Shown one piece after another: positions 25,783-36,010 of a DNA stretch of 64,000 nt. Within the stretch, counting starts at the first letter, position 1, and each line of letters opens with the position of its first letter. The position numbers and the translations under genes were made by a program. The notes below the pieces were generated by a model. The model was not told where the DNA came from and made no database searches. It saw only the letters and a program-made list of their open reading frames with translations. Source of the stretch: Anarhynchus alexandrinus (taxonomy: Eukaryota > Chordata > Aves > Charadriiformes > Charadriidae). Location: positions 583,527 to 647,526 of the forward strand of contig VUYV01000182.1 of the NCBI GenBank assembly GCA_008711295.1, in the 5' to 3' direction.

Positions 25783-28632
25783 CTAGCAACTTCCATATGT
25801 AATGATCTCAGGTGACTACTTTTGACATTTCTTATTGCAAATAAACATTGGACTGGTCTATAACCTTTTAATACATAAAAGAGATGGACTTGCAGTCACT
25901 TATGTAAGAACTAACGAATGAAAAATGGAGCTGCCTGATAGGCAACTCACAAAACCTTCTCTCTGAACTGGTGCAAGCCAGCTCTCCGTACTGGAATCGT
26001 ACACTGACCCACAGGACTGAAACGCAGCCAATGTAGAGAACAGGCTGGTGACTGAGCTGTCTGTCCTGCTGTACGCAACTCACTGGACTGCAGGCCGTTT
26101 CCGGGACATTCAAGAGAAAAGAAAGGAACAGGCAGCTTTTCTCTAAAGTAGCAATTTTGCTAGCTTAAAACTTGTCCAAATCAAGATGAATTTTCTCAAG
26201 CATTAGAAAATGCACCTTTCTCATTTGGGAAATGTCCCTCTGATCAAAGATTACACTGGGTGGATTGCTACCAACCAATATAATTTTGTGAATCATAAAG
26301 CTACACCAGAAGAGTGCAGCAGCTGCCAGTGGGCCAGCTTCTGCTAACTATTACAAACTCCTTTACAGCTTCCTCCTCAGAGAGCTCAAAGACTTGCCGT
26401 AACAAAAGGGAATACTTAACTGCTATCTTCTATTTTATATCTAGAAATTTTCATTTTATTTCTGAATGCAATGCATGAAATTCTGCTCTCAGTTCAATGG
26501 CACATACTGACCTCTCAGTTCAGTGGTGATTACATTGCAAGATAGTTATCTTAAATTTACATTCAAGTTACTGAAAGCAAGATCTAATCCAGAAACTTCA
26601 TCAGCAGTTTCTGTTTGTCTGGCAGTAAATAGCCTGATGCTATACTGACCAAGATCACTGGAACAAATATCTTTTATTAACACATGCTTAGCAGGTTTTA
26701 AAATATTCATAGGATATGTACATTATTGTTATCTGGCACAGGCAGGTTAGACTAAAAAATGCACAGAATGAGTTACTAATGCCACACTCATGTAAATGGA
26801 AGTATTTGAAAATTATTTACAGCATTTTGTCTTGCATTAAAAAATAACCCAAACCTACTAATCTGCATATCTTCAAGTTCTATGCAGCAGGTAACTTCTA
26901 CATATATGTCCAAGAAGACTATATAGGAATGCGTGTCCTGTGCAGGCCTTCTGCCCTATCCCTAATTCCCAAAAAGAGAATTTTAAAATTCTACCCCTTA
27001 ATACTTTGCACAAAAAATAATCTCTACATATACTAACAAGCGACGCCTTTTAAATGAAGTTCTGTGCTCCCACTATCTAAAAAGAAAACACTGTGTGAAC
27101 TATCTGACCAGAGCTAAATAATCATTGTGGTTTGAGTGAAATAGTCATAGGAGACTGGCTGTATTTAGACTATGAATGTAGACACATTTAACAATACTGC
27201 ATCCAATTTTAGTAACAAACAATTACAATAAAGGAATTGAGTCTCAATGAAGATTTTCACAGGTAGAAAACACACATCCGGTGTGTAAAGACAAAGTTCA
27301 GAACTTGCTTTTATTAGGTAATTACTTATAGGTAATGTGTTCATAGAAGCATTTATACCTTTGGAACTTAAATGGATTTATCAGATAAATTTCTGTTGTG
27401 AATTATTTGCTCGGCTTCAAAGAAAAATGTTTTGCAATTGTGGGAACACGTTTTCTGCTGGGTGTTTTCTCGAGATAGCTATCCATTTAGAGAAGGGACT
27501 AAAATGAAGCTGAGTCACCAGCACTGAATATTTGCTACAATATCCATATGAGCATCAGGTTCTATCAGTGTAAAACAGAGTAAGACCACAAGGCACTTCG
27601 GTGTGAAGGCAGAGAAAGCAACATAGTCATGAAACCAGTAATGAAACACCCCCCACCCCACCTTTTCCTCCTCAGAATGACTTACTTTCTTATTAAACAA
27701 GATATAACAGGAAAAATCACTTTAGAAAACACTTAATTTCTCCAAAAATGTGGTACAATGGGTTCATCCATTACTGATTAAAAAAAAAAAGGCAAAAAAA
27801 AATATTTGAAAACTACAGATTTTTCCAAAAAGTGTGCTGTTAGATATCCTGCTACATTGTAAAGCAAAACTAGTAGCTCAGTTTCTTAAAAAAAGCTGGA
27901 CATTATGTATTTTGTATATGTATTATGTAGAACAAGCTCAAGTTTTGTCATATGTTTCTGCTTACATATTGTATCAGGTGCAAAATCCTTCCCTGCCAAC
28001 TAAATGGCTGTACCTATATGCTAATACCTGTTTGTTAAACCAAGGGACTGTTGAACAAATTATGTGGAGTGAGTCTGCAGAACATGGAACTATTAATGAG
28101 GAAAGTGATGGGACTGTCAATGACAAACTCAATTTCAGACCAGTAGATCACCACTTTGAATTAACAAAGATCACTGGGAATGAAAAGTTCCGTTCAGCTG
28201 TGGTACAGCTTAGGTATTCTCAACACAGAGATAAGGCAACTGTCATATACTATTAACTTCAACTTATTTTCTCTGATATGACTGAAATCAGAATCAAGCC
28301 CCTGAATATAAAGGAAGACCACTTACAAAGCTGTACTTACCACTGTATCGTAAACCCTACATGAACGCATATGCATGGAGGGATATTATATAAAGAAATC
28401 GGATACTACTTCGCAAAACATATATTTAAATATTAATGTTTTATGAAAATCTAAGACAACAGATACTTAATCCCTTAGGAGTTATTACTGCCAGTTAATA
28501 ATCAGGAAGGAAATACATTATTAGTATTTAATTGAACAAGCTTGATAACCATAAAGAAATTATGTGCAATGGCAGCTGGACTGTTATTTATATTTTCTGC
28601 TGAAGGGAGTTAAATAAGATCAGACTGCTTAC

Positions 28633-28775
28633 TGTCCTCTGCTGTAGTCATTGAAGTCCAGTTGCTATAAGTATTTCCATAACCGTTGGAGGCAACCACT
28701 CTCATCTCATACTCAGTGTACGGCTGAAGATCTCCGACCCTGTGTTGTAAGGAAGCAGTAGGGCTGGAAAGCAAA
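28633..28775 (-). CDS. USH2A: USH2A coding exon (human exon 40 equivalent): second half of the same FN3 repeat
   Basis: A 143-nt exon following a TTTTCTTTGCAG acceptor and ending AGGACA|GTAAGC. It enters with one base and leaves with one. The product runs from LLSSPTASLQ through VGDLQPYTEYEMRVVASNG to MTTAED. This is the E, F and G strand part of an FN3 domain, with the usual L-x-P-x-T-x-Y pattern and one sequon (NWT). The trailing A joins AA of the following exon to make the Lys of the conserved EDKPGP linker, which confirms both junctions. Together with the previous exon it makes one complete FN3 repeat. Confidence 0.93.
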
Positions 28776-28947
28776 CTGCAAAGAAAAGCAGCATGAGTTA
28801 CATCATTAAACATCCCAGCACCTAAAGAAAGACTAAAACATTACATGTCTTGTAGCAAAACCAGCCACCCTAAAGGTGAGCCATATTCAAGATAATGGGA
28901 CTTTTCTTGCTCAGCAGTTGATGGTGGCCTTGCTATGGTTTGCGTAC
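28776..28947 (-). other. USH2A: USH2A intron 39, very short (172 bp)
   Basis: Begins GTACGC and ends TTTTCTTTGCAG on the minus strand. It is by far the shortest intron here and divides one FN3 repeat into two halves. Confidence 0.88.
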
Positions 28948-29098
28948 TCTAAAATGTCACCAGCAGAATGCCTCCGCCGCATCTGGAGTCGATAGCTGGG
29001 CGCGCCCGGGGCGTTGTTGCGAACTGGTGTAGACCAGACAACCTGAAGACTGGTCGGAGTGGCAGATGAAAGCCTTGGAGGCATCACGCCATCTGGAG
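28948..29098 (-). CDS. USH2A: USH2A coding exon (human exon 39 equivalent): first half of an FN3 repeat
   Basis: A 151-nt exon starting after a ...TTTTCGACAG acceptor. It encodes the linker PDGVMPPRLSSATPTSLQ, then the B-strand tryptophan in VVWSTP, then a C-strand region YRLQMR, and stops at GDIL plus two bases of an acidic codon. The donor is TTTTAGA|GTACGC, which keeps GT but departs from the +3 to +6 consensus. I chose it because GA plus the T opening the next exon gives Asp, where human usherin has Glu in the matching LEL, and because it makes the exon exactly 151 nt. Continuing past it, the reading frame meets a stop within about 30 bases. The next intron is only 172 bp, so the two halves of this FN3 repeat lie almost side by side. 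Confidence 0.9.
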
Positions 29099-31539
29099 CT
29101 GTCGAAAAACATGGATGAATTAGAGCAGAGAAAACCATGGAGAACATATGCCGGGTGGAAACAAAATGCTCCATATACTGGAAAAACTGTTCCTCAGGAT
29201 CAACAGCAATGTTAACATGGTCCATTTAGTTTAACATTTTCACTACTGAACAATGCTATTTCTTTATTTTTGTCTTTCCAATACAGTTACATGAATATCA
29301 CTTTGCTAAAAGCAAACCTCCAAACACCAGAAGTAATTCAGAAGCAACATATTCTCTACCACCTGTTCAAATATTACCTACCTGTCCTTGTGCCCAGGTC
29401 TGCCACCCTGAGAAGTTAAAGAAATGTTCACAGAAATGTTACCCAGCAAGAGTAAAATGGATCAGACTGTTTACCATTCAAATACCTTCTCACCCTTATA
29501 AATTAATAATAATTTTAAAAGAAAACAGCAGAAATTTTAAGGGGAAAAAAGGTGTTTAGGTAGAAATCAAAATAGATTCACTGAAGTCTCAGTCTCTAGC
29601 CCACTGTTTTGTCAAGGAAATTAATTTTTATGAAGTCCAGGAACTGCAGATCAAAATCTGTCAGTAATGATACCTACCACCAGTGACCTTTAACTGCTGC
29701 AAATTTCGCTGCATGCAGTAAAGAGAACTATGCCAATTTGCACCCATGAGTTTATGGCTTTGTTTTTTCTTTAAGAACACCACAATCTGTTGAAGAAACT
29801 TTCTGTATATAAACACATCTGGAACATTTATATATAATGCATGTCTGTAGCCATAGCTCTGTAGCTCTTTTCCAGAGAGTTAAAACACCAGAAAGTTACT
29901 GCTTTTGTCATTTAAACCCTTGTAAAATAGTTTTGCATTTCATGGTCCAGTAGTTACCATTTGCTTCTTTCTTCGGTCTTTCCAACAGAAATTTGTTGTT
30001 GCTGTTATTTTCTTCCTTCTCTCTATTGGAAAAAAACAGTCTCACAGATCTGTAACTTAAGGTGTAGTTGTAAGTCTCAGGACATAAGTTGTAAGCTGTA
30101 AGATGAGCGAACCGCATTTTACAGTAAGTTTTATGATTATCACTTACCACCTGTATATGAGGTGGTTACTATGAAGAAAGTAACAGACTTTGTGATACAC
30201 TGTCTCAATCATTCTCTCCCTGAAGCAGATGAAAGGATGGCATTGGCTCAGGAAAAAAAAAAAGTCATCAGTCATACACAATAGTTTTTATTTATACTGA
30301 CATATATATACAGAGATATGTGAACTAGCACCTGGCCGGTTTACTCTCATTATACATACTTGTGACTTCAAAATTCTTCAGCTCCAGCTCCAAATTGTAT
30401 TACGTAGCAAGGCGCAAGGCATGGCTTGCTCCAATCTAGAGGCTTCTTCCTTTTCCCTTAAGTTCAATGTCTGCCAGTTCTCATTTGAAATTTTTACTAA
30501 AAGCTTGCTGCTGGGGAACTCGAGTTTTTACCAGGTATTTTACTCCTGAAAATTGGCCCCTAGCTCTGTGGCCCTCCTGTTTTTTTTAGGACAAAATGAA
30601 GTGGAACAGGATCTCCAGCTTCCCTCACTCCCTTCCCCTCCTCTCTATTACCATGTAAAGGACAACATAAAATTTTTGGGCTTGAGCCAGCCTGGCTGCC
30701 TTTGGATGCTTCCTCCTGCTGCTGCTATCTAGATCTAGGCAATAAGGCTCCAGTAAATACCAAGCAAACTTGAAGTCTTCCTGTTTCCAATACCAGGAGA
30801 TGTCTGAGACTAAGGTAATTCATGGTCTGCAAGTCCCTTGCCAACACCTTCAAGGCCAATCAAGAGCTTGTGAGCACCTCAACTCAGAGGGAAGAAGATG
30901 GCTGATTTAACTTGAACAGCCCCCAACATCCCTCCAGCTGAGCCATCAAAAACAAACATCTGCACACCAAATGCCTCTGTATGTGAATTAAATTTCACTC
31001 TCCGAGTAAAATGGAGAACATATATTTACCTCATTTAACATTGTTTTGTTTAGCAGCGACATAACTCATGTTGGAGTTAAGTTGTGTAATAAGGGAGTTT
31101 AAATCTTATAGATGTAAAGTACAGTACTCACAGATAATCATTAATTATTTTGGCATCCTTTTATAAAGTGATTCCTGAAGTTGTTAGCAGGCAAACTCAG
31201 CCAGCATGAGAAAGATGGCACAAAAAATGTAAAAACTTTTATTAGAGGGTTTTAAACTGTTTTCACAAGCTGACACTAACAGAAAGACTTGATATCCCTT
31301 CAAAGCAGGGTACTACCTAATTTAGAACTGAACTGTCTGTAGCTTAAAATGCACCAGTTTTTTAAGCGCACACAGAAATTCTACACAGCAAAAAAGCTAC
31401 ATCTAAAAATGTATCTAATTAGCTGAGCTGTAATTTGGCCAGGAAGCAAAAGTTCACATTGTTATTGAGGAGACAGTGTGAGCAATTCACTGAGGAGGCA
31501 AAAGCGTTAAATTTATTTCCAGTTCTGTCAGGACACATC

Positions 31540-31650
31540 ACTTCACCTTTGTCTTTCATTTCTCAATCTGTTAAATGGAGATAATAATACTTATCCTTTT
31601 TTGTAAAGCTCTCTGAGATCTACAAAGTACAAGCTCTGATTAAGCTTTAT
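31540..31650 (+). repeat. Ancient MIR/L2-like SINE tail
   Basis: TTTCTCAATCTGTTAAATGG, then AGATAATAATACTTATCC and TGTAAAGCTCTCTGAGATCT. This order (CTGTAAAATGGGGATAATAATA ... TGTAAAGCGCTTTGAGAT) is shared by the 3' parts of old amniote MIR/L2-type elements. Old and diverged. Confidence 0.55.
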
Positions 31651-32674
31651 GTATATATAGTGGTGGTTATTATAGCCATACAGGAATGTTCATCAAAAAA
31701 CAAAGATGTAGCTGTCTAAATGTCAATAACAATTCTCAGTGTGGATGTTATTTTAATGGCGTAGGTAATCTCAGCTAAATGTTCAAATCTCTTCTACCAA
31801 CAAACGCACAGCATAGGGAAGAGTAGAAAATTTGGACAAATCTCTCCTGTGAAAGTCAACCGACCTGTAGAACAAGCCTAGCTGACTACTTTCAAACCAA
31901 CACATCAGAATATACAGCAAATGTATTTAATCTGAAAGACTTCCTGTAGCTTGCGCAGAATGTCCTCAGCTATGCACTGGCGAGTATCCTCAGATCCTCA
32001 GCTATGTGCTTCCAAAGGAACGGGGCAGGTGGGCAGAAGAGTACAACAAAGAAATTGTCAAGTCTCTGCTGAGTCATAATGAAAAAGGTGCTCTGCTACA
32101 CTAATCATGCTTTGATCATTAAAACTACAGAGCACTTCCCTCCTAAAAAATGGTAATTCTAAATTGCACACAAAACATCCTTTGACTATTTCAAACACTC
32201 CTCATCACCAAGGTCTTCAGCGTAACATTTCCCTCAGCTTAACCCTTTTTATCCAATCCATATTCCCGAGAGACTCCTTACTACCCAAGTAATAACTGGC
32301 AACCAGCAATAATTCTACTGCGAATTTCTCAACAGAAGAGCCATGTATCTATCAGCTTGATATATCGTCTTTAAGATGCAATGTTGCTCAAAAAGCTCCC
32401 CTCAAGCTTCAATATGACCCTCAGGGGGCATCCACTCCACTTGCAACCTACTGAATCAACATCTAGCCCAGTAAATCCTCACTTAGCAGGGCAGAAAGTC
32501 ACGCTTTGTATAAGAAGAGACTACAAAGGCAGAATAAAATACTTAATCAGATGTCAATTTTAATCAAAGAATTAATAAACAGCCCCACAAAATACTAAAA
32601 ACTGAAGACCGTTTCAAGCTGACAATGATATATTGTATTCCAGATACTCAGGTACATGCAGATGAGACAAGAAA

Positions 32675-32765
32675 GATCTGATCCCTGCTCGGCCACTAAT
32701 GTGCTAAGCAGTTTATGGAAAGTGTTTCAACTTCTTGCCTCAATTTCCTTATCTTAAACAACATA
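32675..32765 (+). repeat. Ancient MIR-like SINE fragment
   Basis: CCCTGCTCGGCCACTAATGT, then a gap region and TGCCTCAATTTCCTTATCTT. This resembles the CTGCCACTAACTTGCTGTGTG...CTCAGTTTCCCCATCTGTAA order of MIR. Confidence 0.5.
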
Positions 32766-34851
32766 TGCAGGAGTAGTCAGCTTTTTCAGCATTTGTTTAT
32801 TTTAGGACAGCAAGCATTGTGTTAAATGATTGTGCTTAAGTGTTTGCTCCATGTTTAAAACCCATTTTTCTGAGGTACTAATTATATTTATCATAAGGAT
32901 ATATCTGAACTTTAAATTTTCTGAAAGTAGAAAACTTTAAGTAGGACAATTAAAAGTGAACTATCAGTAGGAAAATAAATTATTATCTAGTTATAAAAAT
33001 GTCTCCACCATTAATCATTAATAAGAGGAAGAAAAGCCAGTAGAGCTTGATTTGATATCTATCAAATTGGTGTAAACTCACACCAACTTTGAAGTGAAGT
33101 GACACCACTTTTTAACAGTGATCAGATATATTGGCCCTGTGGTATCCATAATACCTGCAGGTAGGCAGCTAGAAGAGTTTGGAGCTGTGTAAATGTAACT
33201 CCACAATTTGCCACATCTGCATGTGTAAAATATTTAGCACAGTTGAAGCATTTGCATCTCAGCGAAATATGTTTCATACATGTGTATGCAAATGACAACT
33301 GCCGATATTTAACTGCAGAGAAGGAAAATAGGCTCTCCACAGTTTGTGCCATAACAGCAAGGAAAAGTTTCAGTCAGACGGCCTTTAGATGAATGTCTCG
33401 CTCAGTCATGCCTACTCTCACTCTTTTCCAGGTTCAATTCACAAACCCCATTTCTTTATCTCATTGCAGTTGTTGTTTTAGATACTCCTGATTCATTTTC
33501 TTTTTTAGGTGCCCATACTGAGATCATCTCATTACGACATTTTTTATGGCAATATGTTCTGCACATTGACATTTGTTTCTCCTGATTTTCCCAGGTATGC
33601 CTGTTATCTGGTTGTTTGATCAGTGCAAATAATTCCAGTCATTGCACTGTCCATAATTCTCAACATGGCCATGTGTTTTTGTTTCATTTAACCGAAAGAC
33701 AGGCCATGATGCTGGGCCATATGTCATCACTAGAAGGGCATGCTAGTTATAAACCTTTATCTATTGGCAAAGCAGAAGATTGCTTTTTTTGTTTCTTATC
33801 TTCACAGGTTCATTGAGGTTTACTCCGGTTTGGTTTTTAACCCTCTTTTCCCAGTTATCTTTCCTATTCAGTGTATAGCAAATACACACAACTGTTCTTG
33901 ATTTTTCATTTAAAATATACATTCAACCGTGTTGTTTTCCATCTACTCAATGCCTAAAGAATGCATAGAGTACTCTTAGATTTTCTTTTTAATTTTATAA
34001 TTTCACTGATGCATGTTTCCAGTTGCAGACGTATCTCCATCCAATAATACATATACCAGGGACAACACACCCTTTATTCAACACACATCCATGCATTTTG
34101 GAACATACAAAGTGTAAGGTCCATGGTGGCCTCTTGCTTGCCCCTTTCTGGCACATGGGGTCTGGGAAGAAAGGAAACTGAGCTATGAAGGAGGTAAACA
34201 GACATAAAGGAGTAGCTTAAAGCCACCGTAAACTTCCCAGTAACTCCAAACCTGTTCACCCCTCGTGTTCATGAATTTTTCTTTTCAGAAGTATAACCTA
34301 TGCAGAGTACAGAAATATCTCGTTCTCTCTTCATGTTCTATCCTGTTTTATACATCTGATGCTATAATAGTAATTTCATTTGAAAAGGAGTGTCTTTATA
34401 AATCTTTACACTTTTAGCATTAATCTTTAATGTACTTGTAAGACAAAATATCACTTGGAAAAATGAAAATAAGAAGTTTGAAAAATCTCAAATTTATCTT
34501 TAACTGTATTGAGAGTGTAAGCTCTAATGCAAATTTTCTTCCGCTTGGACGATTTGGTATTCCAAGCTGCAGAGTACCATTTTAGTAGGGCCCTGAAAAT
34601 CAACTCAGGCTCCATGACCTGCAAACCTGAAGTTTAAGACAACTGTCTTTTGAAATCCCAGGGCAGACTTACTTATTCCTCATTAATATTGCTTTAGCAA
34701 AAAACAAAATCAAACCTTCCCCTCCTCTTAACAAACTTTTCTTCATGTAAAACCTCAACATCAGCAATCCAGATAGGGGTCTCAAGTAAAAATATGTGTA
34801 AGACACACCCCTTTCCTAACTGTTACATCTTACTGAGGTCGACACTATAAA

Positions 34852-35770
34852 AATCATGGAATCACAGAATCACGGAATTTTCAGAGTTGGAAGGGACCTC
34901 TAGAGATCATCTAGTCCAACTCCCCTGCCAAAGCAGGATTGCCTAGAGCACATTACTCAGGACTGCACAGGCAGGTCTTAAAATCTCCAGAGAAGGGGAC
35001 TCCACCACCTCCCTGGGCAGCCTGTGCCACTGCTCTGTCACCCTAACTGTAAAGAAGTTTTTCCGTGTATTTGAACGGAACTTCCTATGATCCAACTTGT
35101 GCCCATTGCCCCTCGTCCTGTCACTGGGAACCACTGAAAAGAGTCTGGCTCCATCCTCCTTCAACCCACCCTTTAGATACGTGTACGCAGTAATAAGGTC
35201 TCCCCTCAGCCTTCTCTTCTCCAGGCTAAAGAGTCCCAGCTCTCTCAGCCTTTCCTCATAAGGGAGATGCTCCAATCCCTCAGTCACTTTAGCTGCCTTA
35301 CGCTGGACTCTCTCCAGCAGTTCCCTGCCTCTCTCGAACTGGGGAGCCCAGAACTGGACACAGTATTCCAGTTGTGGCCTCACCAGTGCAGAGTAGAAGG
35401 GGAGAATGACCTCCCTCGACCTACTGGCCACACTCTTCCCTATGCAGCCCAGGATTCCATTGGCCTTTTTGCTGACAAGGGCACATTGCTGGCTTATGGA
35501 TAATTTACTATCTACCAGGACCCCCAGATCCTTCTCCTCAGAGCTACTTCCCAGCAGGTCCACCCCTAACCTATACTGATGCTTAGCATTCTTCCTCCCC
35601 AGGTGCAGGACCCTGCACTTGCTCTTGTTGAACCTCATTAGGTTCTTCTCTGCCCAGCTCTCCAGCCTGTCCAGGTCATGCTGGATGGCAGCGCAGCCCT
35701 CTGGAGTGTCAGCCACCCCTCCCAGTTTGGTATCATCAGCGAACTTGCTGCGGATACACTCTTTGTCATC
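34852..35770 (-). mobile_element. CR1 LINE, 5'-truncated, with open reverse transcriptase C-terminal region
   Basis: About 0.92 kb in the same sense as USH2A. Read on minus it starts in frame with [18 protein letters not shown], where FADD is the catalytic box of the CR1 reverse transcriptase. It continues open through [58 protein letters not shown] and [24 protein letters not shown] sequence, to a TAG at about 34943. A short 3' UTR with TCCAACTCTGAAAATTCCGT and degenerate ATTCTGTG octamers ends it near 34852. Upstream RT fingers and the endonuclease are missing, so it cannot move by itself. The 3' UTR differs from the other three recent copies, indicating a different CR1 subfamily. Confidence 0.95.
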
Positions 35771-35962
35771 TTTACCTTTATATAAGAAGTAACCTGCCTC
35801 ATGCTAGATAGAAGTTTATCTATGTTACTCAGCAAGAACTTTGCTAAACTCTAAAAGCTACAAAAGAATGCCAATAAGCAATTAGCTGAATGATTAATGA
35901 TTTTAATACCTGTAATAAAGACATTGGATGGAATTTATAACTGCTCAGTAAAACTAATTATT

Positions 35963-36010
35963 CATCAGACTGTTTAAAAGGATGCCCATCAGACTGTTTA
36001 AAAGGATGCC
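35963..36010. repeat. Perfect 24-bp tandem duplication
   Basis: Unit CATCAGACTGTTTAAAAGGATGCC is present twice, head to tail and without mismatch (35963-35986 and 35987-36010; unit beginning CATCAGACTG, ending GGATGCC). Confidence 0.97.

Larger units (their letters stand above)
21291..28632 (-). other. USH2A: USH2A intron 40 (7.3 kb)
   Basis: Donor GTAAGC at 28632-28627 and acceptor TTACAG. The acceptor pyrimidine tract includes 19 uninterrupted T (21300-21318 read as A on plus). It holds a G-rich tract at 22545-22569, A/C-rich tracts near 23563-23600, a polypyrimidine run at 25751-25782 and a possible old CR1 scrap near 25130-25205. The human counterpart is the intron with the c.7595-2144A>G pseudoexon variant. 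Confidence 0.85.

Noticed and set aside
25499..25789. Minus-strand frame beginning with a run of lysines
   Set aside because: The lysines come from the poly-T tract at 25751-25782 read in reverse. No protein family resemblance.
27834..28256. 140-codon plus-strand open frame in intron 40
   Set aside because: AT-driven frame with no recognisable domain or splice context. Its composition is that of the surrounding intron and it is antisense to the gene. Treated as chance.
28911..28947. Extending exon 39 to the in-frame stop (YANHSKATINC tail)
   Set aside because: Phase, human exon length and the Asp junction place the donor at 28947. The tail has no counterpart in usherin.
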